A program made the translations under genes and the position numbers. From Thermoguttaceae bacterium (GTDB taxonomy: Bacteria; Planctomycetota; Planctomycetia; Pirellulales; Thermoguttaceae): DNA of 58,530 bases. The stretch's first letter is position 1. The number at the start of each line of letters is the position of its first letter. The notes beneath the pieces are model-generated. The model did no database searches. It was not told the origin of the DNA and saw nothing but the letters and a program-made list of their open reading frames with translations. Below, in pieces: positions 36,339 through 43,686 of the stretch. The DNA lies in the NCBI GenBank assembly GCA_017447865.1, contig JAFSMO010000018.1, positions 1 through 58,530 on the forward strand. Direction: 5' to 3'.

Positions 36339-38291
36339 TTACTGAATCCTGATTTTCAGATCCTTTCCAATGAAGTACGTAATGCCCGGCCGGAATTCCA
36401 TTCGGTCGGAGACTTTCACCTCGTCGCCGAGGTAATTGAACGATTCGGTCACGGTCCCGGCGAGGATCTTCACGTCGTACTCGCGCGGAAGGCCCGGCGC
36501 CCAGACGGCGTAGCCGGTTTTTCCGTCGGGGCGTTTCCACGAAAGGACGCAAAGGCGGTTTTCGTCCAGGAAGAGTTCACCTTTGAGGTCAACGGAACCG
36601 GCGGGACGTGCCGCGGTCAGCGTCTTGTACGCGATGTAGCCGGATTTTGGGCTCAGGTCGCGGTGGGTGATCCCGAAGTGCGACTCGGGGTCCACATCAT
36701 CACGCTCGGGCGCCTGGAACTCGTAGCAGAAGTAACGCTCTACGCCGTTGGAAAGCGCGAGCAGAATGGCTTGGCTGAGGAAGATCCCCTGGTTTTCCGG
36801 CACGCACCGGTTGGTGTTCGCGATGGCGTCGCCCATGACGGCGCTCACGACGATTTTTCCCTTCCAGTCGCTTCCGAACCGGTAAATCGCGGCGGCTGGA
36901 GCGTTGAATGCCGCGTCTTTCTTCGGGCCGTCCGTCCATTTCGCGTCGGTCGGGATGAGAAGCGGTTCGAACGAGTCGCCCTCTTGCAGCTTGGCTTCCG
37001 TGAAGAAGCGCGACCCCTGCATCTTGGTGATCGGGTAAGCGGCCAGCGCGTCCGCGGCGTCCGGGGCGAATTTCAGGGCAGTATGCTCCGGCGTGCCTTT
37101 TTCGGTCCACCACGCGATCCAGTGGACGCGGAAAGAATTGGCCAGCGGGATCCCGGCATACGGATTTTTGGGCCGGTCCCAAACGCCCGTCTCGGTCGGC
37201 GCCATGGCGTAGTAGAACGGCACGCCGCCCGTGAGGATCAGCGTCCCGCCGTCCCGCACATACGCGCGAAGATCGTCCGCCAGCGGCGTCGGAAAGCATT
37301 CACTCGGTGGAAGAATCAGCGCCGGGCGAGTTTTCGGGTCCAGCCCCTTGAGCATGGGGAGCGTAAGAATTTCCACTTGCGAGCCGGCCGGGAGGAGGTT
37401 TTTCCACGTCGGCGCGTCGATCCCGAAGGACGGCGGGTAATTCCCGTCGCACACGACGCAAATCGGGCCGTTTATGCCGTCCGGGAAGCACTTTTTCAGC
37501 GCGCCCTCCAGAAACGCCTTGAGATTTCGCCCCAAAACCGGCGGCGTGGCCCAGCCCATTTCCGTGATCCAGCACGGTTTATCCGCGCCGGTGTACTGAA
37601 CGGTCAGGTCGTGGAACTTCTGAATGTCGCCGAGGAACTTTTCCACGGCCGAAAAGGACGTCAGCCCCCCGCGGTACGGGTGAATATTAATGACGTCGAA
37701 GTACTTCCCGGCGCCGGCTTTCAGCGACTTTTCGTAATACTCGGCCGGAACGCCCGCCAGACCGCCGTACACGACGACCAGATCCGGGTCGATTTTCTTG
37801 ATCTCCTCGTACGTGATTTTGAGGAACTGCGCGTAATCCTCCGGACTGGGGTCAACCTTCCAGAAACCTTTGAGATTTTCCTCGTTCCAGACCTCCCAGC
37901 AGCGGATTCGGTCTTTGTAGCGCGTCACGACCTGGCGCACGTACCCGAGCCACTCTTCCGGATGCTCGTGGGACGGGGTGGCCCAGCTGGTCGTGTAGTC
38001 GAGGATCGGGAGGATCGTGATCCCGTGCTTCTCGGCCTGGTCCAGCAGGTAGTCCAAATGCTCGAAGTGCCACGTGCCCTGCGGACGCTCGACCGCGGAC
38101 CACGTGAAGTCAGCGCGGGCCCACGTGATCCCCGCCTCGCGCATTTTGATCAGGTTGGCGGGAATGAGTTGGTGCTCTTCGCCGCCGGCCAGATGGGCGC
38201 AGGTACCGTAAGGTTCCGAGGCGATGGTTTTCGCGCAAAGCGGGAGGCAAAGAAGCGGGAAAATCAGAAAAAAGCGAATGAAGTGGCACAT
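36339..38291 (-). CDS. Secreted GH39/GH5-like clan A glycoside hydrolase with C-terminal glutaminase-like domain
   Basis: 650 residues with a signal peptide (about 1-24). A clan GH-A barrel occupies about 28-290: ITWARADFTWSAVERPQGTWHFEHLD, acid/base Glu137 in CWEVWNEENL and nucleophile Glu244 in PCWITEMGWATPP. This pattern resembles GH39 xylosidase/iduronidase relatives and some GH5 members. A second domain (about 300-400) with LPPSECFPTPLADDLRAYVRDGGTLILTGG resembles the GATase-like (beta-galactosidase trimerisation/ThuA-like) fold. A beta-rich tail includes GYAVWAPGLPREYDVKI. It is the first gene of a likely three-enzyme operon; an iduronidase-like role would fit a uronic-acid glycan but is only inference. 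Its leader region contains an extreme G/C run. Confidence 0.78.
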   Translation of the reverse strand: MCHFIRFFLIFPLLCLPLCAKTIASEPYGTCAHLAGGEEHQLIPANLIKMREAGITWARADFTWSAVERPQGTWHFEHLDYLLDQAEKHGITILPILDYTTSWATPSHEHPEEWLGYVRQVVTRYKDRIRCWEVWNEENLKGFWKVDPSPEDYAQFLKITYEEIKKIDPDLVVVYGGLAGVPAEYYEKSLKAGAGKYFDVINIHPYRGGLTSFSAVEKFLGDIQKFHDLTVQYTGADKPCWITEMGWATPPVLGRNLKAFLEGALKKCFPDGINGPICVVCDGNYPPSFGIDAPTWKNLLPAGSQVEILTLPMLKGLDPKTRPALILPPSECFPTPLADDLRAYVRDGGTLILTGGVPFYYAMAPTETGVWDRPKNPYAGIPLANSFRVHWIAWWTEKGTPEHTALKFAPDAADALAAYPITKMQGSRFFTEAKLQEGDSFEPLLIPTDAKWTDGPKKDAAFNAPAAAIYRFGSDWKGKIVVSAVMGDAIANTNRCVPENQGIFLSQAILLALSNGVERYFCYEFQAPERDDVDPESHFGITHRDLSPKSGYIAYKTLTAARPAGSVDLKGELFLDENRLCVLSWKRPDGKTGYAVWAPGLPREYDVKILAGTVTESFNYLGDEVKVSDRMEFRPGITYFIGKDLKIRIQ

Positions 38292-38313
38292 GGTAATGAA
38301 TCAGATGGAGAAA

Positions 38314-38346
38314 GGAGGGGGGGAGGGGGGAAGGGGGGAAGGGGGG
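38314..38346 (+). repeat. G-run tract with G-quadruplex potential
   Basis: Four G-runs of 7, 6, 6 and 6 separated by A or AA (38317-38346), preceded by GG-A. On the plus strand this meets the simple definition of an intramolecular G-quadruplex motif. It lies 23 nt upstream of the ATG of the GH39-like gene, on its template strand; the transcript there would be C-rich. Confidence 0.75.
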
Positions 38347-38354
38347 ATTCTCGC

Positions 38355-38387
38355 GGGGCCATTTCCTGACGGTTCGAAAATGGCCCC
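38355..38387. terminator. Hairpin after the LamG-like gene
   Basis: A perfect 10-bp stem (GGGGCCATTT / AAATGGCCCC) with a 13-nt loop lies 23 nt beyond the stop of the LamG-like gene. On the minus strand it is followed by C-rich rather than T-rich sequence, so it is a terminator candidate of non-standard type. Confidence 0.5.
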
Positions 38388-38409
38388 TTGTTTGAGTGTT
38401 TCTTTGGGT

Positions 38410-40581
38410 TTACTTTTTCCGGTGGATCAGGCCGAGCCCCGCGAACAGGAGCAGGCCGAGCACCCACGCGGCCGGTTCCGGGACTTCATTGCCGGCAATC
38501 GCGAAATTGTCAAAGCCGACGTACGCGTCCGTGCCCGTGGAATAGAGCGAGGCGACCACTGCCTTGGGGTCCCAGTCCGTCGAGAACGTGTACTCGTTCG
38601 AGTCAAGTTTCAGCGTGATGTCCGTGCCGGTATCGGTCGCTTCCGCGCTTATGAGCATCTGCGTCTGGAAGTAGTCACCCAGGTACAGATCCGCGGAGTT
38701 CCCGGAGAGCGCGATGGGAGTCCCGTCTTTTTCCAGACCGGTCACGGTAAGACCTTCCCAGGCAAGTGCCCACTGGCCGTCATCCCGCTGGGAGACAGTG
38801 ACGTATTCTTCGCCGCCCAGCGTCGAAATTTTCAGCCCGCCTTCCGTGTTGGGGGATGAAAAGTCGAGGGATTCACGCACCACCGCGACTTGCAGTCCGT
38901 CCAGGGCGTACTTCGTGGGCCACTGGGCGTTGGCCGTGCCTGAAATACCCAGTAAGCCGCTGTTTGTGTTGTTTGTGGAGCTCATCTTCGCGGAAGCCGT
39001 GCCGGAGCCCGTTACGTTCCAGCCGTCGGTGGTCCCGTCGGAGAAATCGCACACGACCGGCACTTCGGTCTGGGCGGCCACGGGACGGATCAGCTGCGCC
39101 GAGTCGAACAGAACGTTCACGTAGCCCTGGTTCGTGCCGCTGGTTCCCCAGCTCTGGCCGTTGATGATGAGGTAAACGTCTTTTCCCAAGGTGGAGCTGC
39201 TCGTCTTTCCGACCAGTTTGCCGTCGGCGTACATCCAAATGTTGGTCCCGTCATACTTCAGGGCCATATTGTGGAAACCCAGGTCATCATCGTAGTTGAA
39301 CGAGCTTCCGCCGCCCTGATTATTCACGTTGTACGTCCAGCGGTTACTGTTTTCCGTATTCTGGGAGAAATGAATGTAGTTGTTGGTGTCCTTCAAAAGC
39401 CAGATGCTGGAACGGGCGTTCGTGTTGGAGAAATCCAGGCAAAGGCGGTCGATGCTGAAAATGAGCGGATTTTCCGGCGTGGCCTCGTACGTCGTGGAGC
39501 TTTGCAGCGCGGTGCCGGTCCAGTGGTAATCCGTGCTTGTGCCGAACGTTCCGGAGATTTTCAGCACGCTGTTGTTCGTACCGTAATTGGAAGCCCCGAC
39601 GATTTCCCCTTCGATGTTGGAATGCCAGGCGCCGCTGCGGTTTTCAAGGCCGAACTCTTTCACGTTCCACGTGACCGAGCCATCCCCCTGCGTCCAGGTT
39701 TGGCCTTTCGTTATGCTCTGCGACGTCGTGTCGAAATCGGAAAGATTGGTGATTTTCCCGTTGCTGGCGGTCTGCTGGGCGGCGCGCTTTGCGGCCATCG
39801 TTTCGGACAGGCCGATCCTGTAAGCGTCCTTGATCTGCGAGACTGAGAGCGCACTGTTGTGGACCGCCACCTGGTCGATCGAGCCGGGCCAGTTTTCATT
39901 CGTGGCCGAATTACCGCCGAGTTTCAGAGCAACGGAATTCAACGCCGCATCCGGGATGGTTCCGGAAGCCTTTTGCACCCCGTTGACGTAAGTCGTGAGT
40001 TTATTCCCCGCCTTGGTGATCGTAAAGAACTGCCATTCATCGGTATTCGTCGCAATCCCGGTATTGACGCCGCAGCTGCTTCCTCCATTCTTGTAATTAT
40101 AGTACTGGGCGGTACCGGTCATCACTTTGAAAAAGTTATGATCTGCGGTGGCCGAACTCGAGTTGCGGTCCCCGATAATAACGCTGTTAGCATATCCATT
40201 GGCGGAAAAATCTTTCGATTTATCTACTTTCACCCAGAGAGAGTACGTGAAATCGGAAGCCATTTCCGTTGAGGTTGGATCATTCCCGAGCGTGGGGATC
40301 GTTCCAAGGGAAATGTTCGCGCCTTTATTGGCTCCTCCAGGCGTGAACTGCCAGACATAAGATTGACGTTTCTCGTCGAACACGCGGGTGGCGTAGGTGC
40401 CGGTGGTATCGGCGACGTTCAACGTACCGTCCTTCAGTCCGGTCCAGAATCCCGGATTACTTGCAACGGCGGTCTTTTCCAGACCGGTTTCACCGTCAAA
40501 ATTCCACACGGCGACCAGTTCCGCGCGGGCGGTCATCAGAAAACTGAACGTAAACAGGATGACAAGGGCGAGCTTTTTCAT
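38410..40581 (-). CDS. PEP-CTERM protein with LamG/concanavalin-like domains
   Basis: 723 residues from the ATG at 40581 (GGAA site 7 nt upstream; signal peptide MKKLALVILFTFSFLMTARA). An upstream in-frame ATG at 40620 is rejected because it lies within 10 nt of the -10 box. Residues 22-260 form a LamG-like jellyroll (VAVWNFDGETG, FTYSLWVKVD, WQFFTITKAGNKLTTYVNGVQ, SIDQVAVHNSALSVSQIKDAY). Two more beta-sandwich regions follow (about 300-500 and 510-690). The C-terminus VPEPAAW, hydrophobic stretch, IHRKK is a PEP-CTERM signal. Probable function: a surface-sorted carbohydrate- or protein-binding protein. A perfect promoter precedes it. Confidence 0.88.
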   Translation of the reverse strand: MKKLALVILFTFSFLMTARAELVAVWNFDGETGLEKTAVASNPGFWTGLKDGTLNVADTTGTYATRVFDEKRQSYVWQFTPGGANKGANISLGTIPTLGNDPTSTEMASDFTYSLWVKVDKSKDFSANGYANSVIIGDRNSSSATADHNFFKVMTGTAQYYNYKNGGSSCGVNTGIATNTDEWQFFTITKAGNKLTTYVNGVQKASGTIPDAALNSVALKLGGNSATNENWPGSIDQVAVHNSALSVSQIKDAYRIGLSETMAAKRAAQQTASNGKITNLSDFDTTSQSITKGQTWTQGDGSVTWNVKEFGLENRSGAWHSNIEGEIVGASNYGTNNSVLKISGTFGTSTDYHWTGTALQSSTTYEATPENPLIFSIDRLCLDFSNTNARSSIWLLKDTNNYIHFSQNTENSNRWTYNVNNQGGGSSFNYDDDLGFHNMALKYDGTNIWMYADGKLVGKTSSSTLGKDVYLIINGQSWGTSGTNQGYVNVLFDSAQLIRPVAAQTEVPVVCDFSDGTTDGWNVTGSGTASAKMSSTNNTNSGLLGISGTANAQWPTKYALDGLQVAVVRESLDFSSPNTEGGLKISTLGGEEYVTVSQRDDGQWALAWEGLTVTGLEKDGTPIALSGNSADLYLGDYFQTQMLISAEATDTGTDITLKLDSNEYTFSTDWDPKAVVASLYSTGTDAYVGFDNFAIAGNEVPEPAAWVLGLLLFAGLGLIHRKK

Positions 40582-40628
40582 AAAAAAGTTCCTTTTAAAA
40601 AGCGAACAAAATAAAGTCATTAAGAGTA

Positions 40629-40656
40629 ATTATATTCCGGGGGGTGGGTTTGTCAA
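40629..40656 (-). promoter_or_regulatory. Consensus sigma70 promoter for the LamG-like PEP-CTERM gene
   Basis: Minus strand: TTGACA (40656-40651), 16-nt GC-rich spacer, TATAAT (40634-40629), both boxes perfect. A T/A-tract upstream (TTTTTTTACGAAAATTTCC) resembles that of the pseudopilin promoter. Confidence 0.8.
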
Positions 40657-40795
40657 GGAAATTTTCGTAAAAAAAGTTAAAAAAAGTCGAAATTCAAGAA
40701 AAAAGAGAAGGTTGACGATTAAGAATCAGGAATGAAAGGGCCGCAAATTCACCCTAAACGAACTTAATGGAACCGTTGAAACTGGATTCAGAACC

Positions 40796-41743
40796 ATGAA
40801 ACACACCGCACCGCCTGAAGGCGTACTCCTCCTGAAACGTAAAGGTCACAAGCAGCACCATCGGAAAAAAACCGTTCATTTCCGCTACTGGTTCTGGAGC
40901 ATTCTGTTTCTCGTCGTGGTTTGTGGTTCCAGTTACCTCGGAATGGAGTATTATCTGAAACAAACGAGTACCGTTCGGGTTCGTGAAGAAGTGATCGACA
41001 GTATGAAGGCGATCGTCAATGCTCTGGACGAGTACCACCGTGTGAATAAGGCGTACCCGCCCGCGTTTACGATGGATAAAGCCGGGAATCGTCTTTTGAG
41101 CTGGCGCGTGTTGATTCTTCCTTACTTCCTTGACGATAATAAAAACCCCAAATACATGGATCTTTATGATTCGTTTGACCTTAACCAGCCTTGGGACGGC
41201 CCGGATAATTACGGGCTGCTCTCGAAAATGCCGCACGAGTTCCGCTCGCCGATGAGCCATCACAGTATTAATGATGAGACGGCGAACTACCTGACGAATT
41301 ATCTTGCGATTGTGGGAAAGGATACGGTCTTTCCGGAGGACCGAGAACCTGTGAGTAAATCACGGATCGTCGATCCTCTCGAGGATACGGTGGCGGTAAT
41401 CGAGGCCTCAGACGATGCGGCGGTTAACTGGACTCAACCGGATGATTTCTATTATGACCCGCTTGACCCGAACATGGCAGAGCCTCGAACGTTCCAGAAT
41501 ACACTGGTTTGTGGAATGTGCAACGGAGATGTGAGGATTTTCCCCATTACGGGCGCTGCGGAGGACCTCTTCAAAAGCCAGCCGTCTCTCCCGACGGAGG
41601 AGCTTAGGAAACGGAATCCGTGGATCAAACTATTCGTGAGGAACAATGACTCGCCGGAACAGATGAAGCCCCAGAAGCCTAAAGAAGAGGAAGAATCCCC
41701 TGCTGAAGTGCATGAAGAATACCGCCCCGGCGGAGAAAAATGA
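40796..41743 (+). CDS. DUF1559-like single-pass membrane protein
   Basis: 315 residues. A basic cytoplasmic N-terminus (about 1-30, rich in Lys/His) is followed by one transmembrane helix (about 32-52, WFWSILFLVVVCGSSYLGM). The exterior domain resembles the C-terminal half of planctomycete DUF1559-family proteins: AIVNALDEYHRVNKAYPPAFTMDKAGNRLLSWRVLILPYF, then LYDSFDLNQPWDGPDNYGLLSKMP and YLAIVGKDTVFP. There is no prepilin cleavage motif, so it is membrane-anchored rather than a pilin. The C-terminal 30 residues are charged and Pro/Glu-rich. No clear promoter or strong ribosome site was seen. Role unknown. The stop is followed by a bidirectional terminator. Confidence 0.75.
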   Translation: MKHTAPPEGVLLLKRKGHKQHHRKKTVHFRYWFWSILFLVVVCGSSYLGMEYYLKQTSTVRVREEVIDSMKAIVNALDEYHRVNKAYPPAFTMDKAGNRLLSWRVLILPYFLDDNKNPKYMDLYDSFDLNQPWDGPDNYGLLSKMPHEFRSPMSHHSINDETANYLTNYLAIVGKDTVFPEDREPVSKSRIVDPLEDTVAVIEASDDAAVNWTQPDDFYYDPLDPNMAEPRTFQNTLVCGMCNGDVRIFPITGAAEDLFKSQPSLPTEELRKRNPWIKLFVRNNDSPEQMKPQKPKEEEESPAEVHEEYRPGGEK

Positions 41744-41760
41744 CCGCACGTTAAAAAAAC

Positions 41761-41796
41761 ACGGGAGTAGTGAAGAATCATTACTCCCGTATTTTT
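41761..41796. terminator. Bidirectional intrinsic terminator
   Basis: Stem 41761-41773 / 41778-41790 (12 of 13 pairs) with a 4-nt loop, followed by ATTTTTG on the plus strand and preceded by an A7 run (a T-run on the minus strand). It lies between convergent genes. Confidence 0.85.
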
Positions 41797-41811
41797 GTGC
41801 CCTTTTTTTCT

Positions 41812-43146
41812 CTATTTCTGGATCGTGACCACGCCGCTTTCTACCGAAACGACCGTCCCGTCGATCGAAGCGTGAATGGACGCGCCGAGCTGCGTTTTGC
41901 CGTCTTTTGTGGCCGGGACTCCCAGCACGTCGCCTGCTTTGACCGTCTGGCCCGGTTTGACCACGCACTCGCACGGCGCGCCGATGTGCTGGCGCAGGGG
42001 AATGGCGACCATCGGGGAGTTCATCATCTGCGCCGAGATCTTCTCGTCCCAGTCAGCGTGAACGTCGTAGTCCGTCAGCCCCAGACGGCGCACCAAGCGC
42101 GGGATCGGCGTCTGGCGATTCTTCATGTGCATGTCGGCCCGATTTCTGTGGAACGTCGGGTCGGTCCACTTCTGACCCGATTCGGCCCACTTCCGGCGGT
42201 TCGCCTGCATGACGTTCCGCGGGTCCAGACCCTCCGGGCACGAGCACCGTGAGCAGAGGTTGCACCCGCTGCAGAACTGAGTGCCGGGGACCAGAACGTC
42301 TGCGCCGAAGAGCAGACTGCGCATCGCTTTGTGCGGCTCGACCGGATGCCCGAGAAGGTTTCGGGGGCACATTTCCGAGCAGTGGCTGCACTGGTCGCAG
42401 CCCGATTTCGCGATGCGGGTGATCGACGTCCACGGGCGGCTCATGCTTACGACGAGCGGATGGTCCTGAGGCAGAAGAATGATCCCGCCGGTCGTTTTCG
42501 TCACGCGGGCGTTTGTCGGATTGCTCTCCAGGTAGCCCATCATCGGGCCACCGACCAGGCACGCGGGGGAGTCGATCGTGCTTCCGCCGGCCGCCTCGAT
42601 GCACTCCGCGAGCGTGACCCCGAGCGGGACGCGGATCGAAACCGGCTTCGCCACGCAGCCCGTCACGGTGAGGAATTTGCTCGTGACCGGTTCATCCTGG
42701 ACGGCTCCCGCGACGTTCAGGGCCGTTTCGACGTTCATCACGACCGCGCCGACCTGGATCGGGATCCCCCCCGGCGGAATGACCCGACCGAGGGTTTCGT
42801 ACACGAGGATGAACTCATCGCCGGCCGGGTACACGTCGTCCAGCGGGCAAATTTCCATCGAGTCCGTGAGGAACGGCGTGAGATGATCGATCAGATCGGC
42901 GTACTTGCGCTTGATCCCAATGACGACGCGCCCAGCCCCGACCAGACCGCGTGCGGCGTCCAGCCCGGCGACCACCTGCCTGGGAAAATGACGCAGGATT
43001 TCTTTGTCTTTGTGCAGAAGCGGCTCACATTCCGCGGCGTTGCAGACCACCGTGTCGGCCTTGGCGTTGAGTTTCACGTGGGTCGGAAACCCTGCGCCGC
43101 CGGCACCCACCACGCCCGCGCGGGAAATTTGTTCTTGAGTAACCAT
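41812..43146 (-). CDS. PduS/RnfC-like iron-sulfur flavoprotein (SLBB domain)
   Basis: 444 residues. The N-terminus AGVVGAGGAGFPTHVKL and NAAECEPLLHKDKEIL closely resemble PduS, the cobalamin reductase of propanediol-utilisation microcompartments, and RnfC. A middle SLBB-type region (about 165-230) is followed by two ferredoxin-like Cys clusters: CDQCSHCSEMCP and CSGCNLCSRCSCP. A C-terminal barrel-sandwich segment (about 390-444, CVVKPGQTVKAGDVLGVPA) completes the RnfC-like layout. Inferred role: moving electrons from NADH to a corrinoid or other acceptor. No microcompartment shell gene or Rnf subunit is in the window, so the partner is unknown. A SlyX-like gene lies 60 nt upstream. Confidence 0.8.
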   Translation of the reverse strand: MVTQEQISRAGVVGAGGAGFPTHVKLNAKADTVVCNAAECEPLLHKDKEILRHFPRQVVAGLDAARGLVGAGRVVIGIKRKYADLIDHLTPFLTDSMEICPLDDVYPAGDEFILVYETLGRVIPPGGIPIQVGAVVMNVETALNVAGAVQDEPVTSKFLTVTGCVAKPVSIRVPLGVTLAECIEAAGGSTIDSPACLVGGPMMGYLESNPTNARVTKTTGGIILLPQDHPLVVSMSRPWTSITRIAKSGCDQCSHCSEMCPRNLLGHPVEPHKAMRSLLFGADVLVPGTQFCSGCNLCSRCSCPEGLDPRNVMQANRRKWAESGQKWTDPTFHRNRADMHMKNRQTPIPRLVRRLGLTDYDVHADWDEKISAQMMNSPMVAIPLRQHIGAPCECVVKPGQTVKAGDVLGVPATKDGKTQLGASIHASIDGTVVSVESGVVTIQK

Positions 43147-43206
43147 TTGAGGAAATTTTGAGGTTTTTTAATTGAATTAAGGAGTTTTAAGGAGTTTTAA
43201 GGTTTT

Positions 43207-43446
43207 TCAATAGTGTGGAGGTTTTTCCAGGCCCGGGTTGAACGGGTCGCGCAGGGACTCGCGCATCCGGCGGATCTCCTCCGTGAGCTGCTGGTTTTCC
43301 TGCTCGAGCTTCCGGACACGCCGCTCCAGTTCAAACTCGGTCTGGCTGATGGAATCGTTTGCGTGTTCGTAAAACGCGAGACGTTCCTCGAGCGCCTTGA
43401 TCCGGCTTTCGAGCGTCTGGAGTGGATCGGTTTTTTCTGGTTTCAT
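43207..43446 (-). CDS. slyX: SlyX-like small coiled-coil protein
   Basis: 79 residues. Nearly all of it is one amphipathic helix: SRIKALEERLAFYEHANDSI, then ELERRVRKLEQENQQLTEEIRRM, ending LRDPFNPGLEKPPHY. The length, the ALEERLAFYE motif and the Pro-rich PPHY tail match the SlyX family, whose function is not known. It lies 60 nt upstream of the PduS/RnfC-like gene on the same strand. The short gap between them contains a tandem AAGGAGTTTT direct repeat. Confidence 0.85.
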   Translation of the reverse strand: MKPEKTDPLQTLESRIKALEERLAFYEHANDSISQTEFELERRVRKLEQENQQLTEEIRRMRESLRDPFNPGLEKPPHY

Positions 43447-43589
43447 GGGATTCTCTGAAAAAATGAGGCTCGGAAGACAGACTCTCCCTTATCTTAATCT
43501 CTCGTAAGAAATGGCCTCGGGGGTTTAGAAGATTTCCAAAATTTACAGTAAAACCGGTGAAAATCAGGCCCCCGTTTTCCGTTTGCCTC

Positions 43590-43617
43590 TTGACACGAGC
43601 GCAAAAATCGGTATAAT
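43590..43617 (+). promoter_or_regulatory. Consensus sigma70 promoter of thrS
   Basis: TTGACA (43590-43595), 16-nt spacer, TATAAT (43612-43617), both perfect. The predicted start at about 43624 gives a leader of about 63 nt. Confidence 0.85.
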
Positions 43618-43628
43618 GGAAAGTTTGA

Positions 43629-43645
43629 GCGGAAGAGTAGTCCGC
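43629..43645 (+). promoter_or_regulatory. thrS leader hairpin resembling a tRNA-Thr anticodon arm
   Basis: A perfect 5-bp stem with a 7-nt loop, GCGGA-AGAGUAG-UCCGC, about five nt into the predicted transcript. Numbered as a tRNA anticodon loop (32-38), positions 34-36 read AGU, an anticodon for the Thr codon ACU, including G35 and U36, the identity bases used by threonyl-tRNA synthetase. Position 33 is G rather than U. A second weak hairpin (43661-43666 with 43682-43688) would place the AGGA site in its loop and the start codon in its stem. The layout recalls the E. coli thrS translational operator, but regulation here is inference. Confidence 0.5.
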
Positions 43646-43686
43646 CGAAACAAAACCCAAATGTACTTTTTTCAGGAATGTGTACC

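Noticed and set aside
41812..43146. Evidence for a bacterial microcompartment locus
   Set aside because: Only a PduS-like protein is present; no shell or signature enzyme gene in the window.
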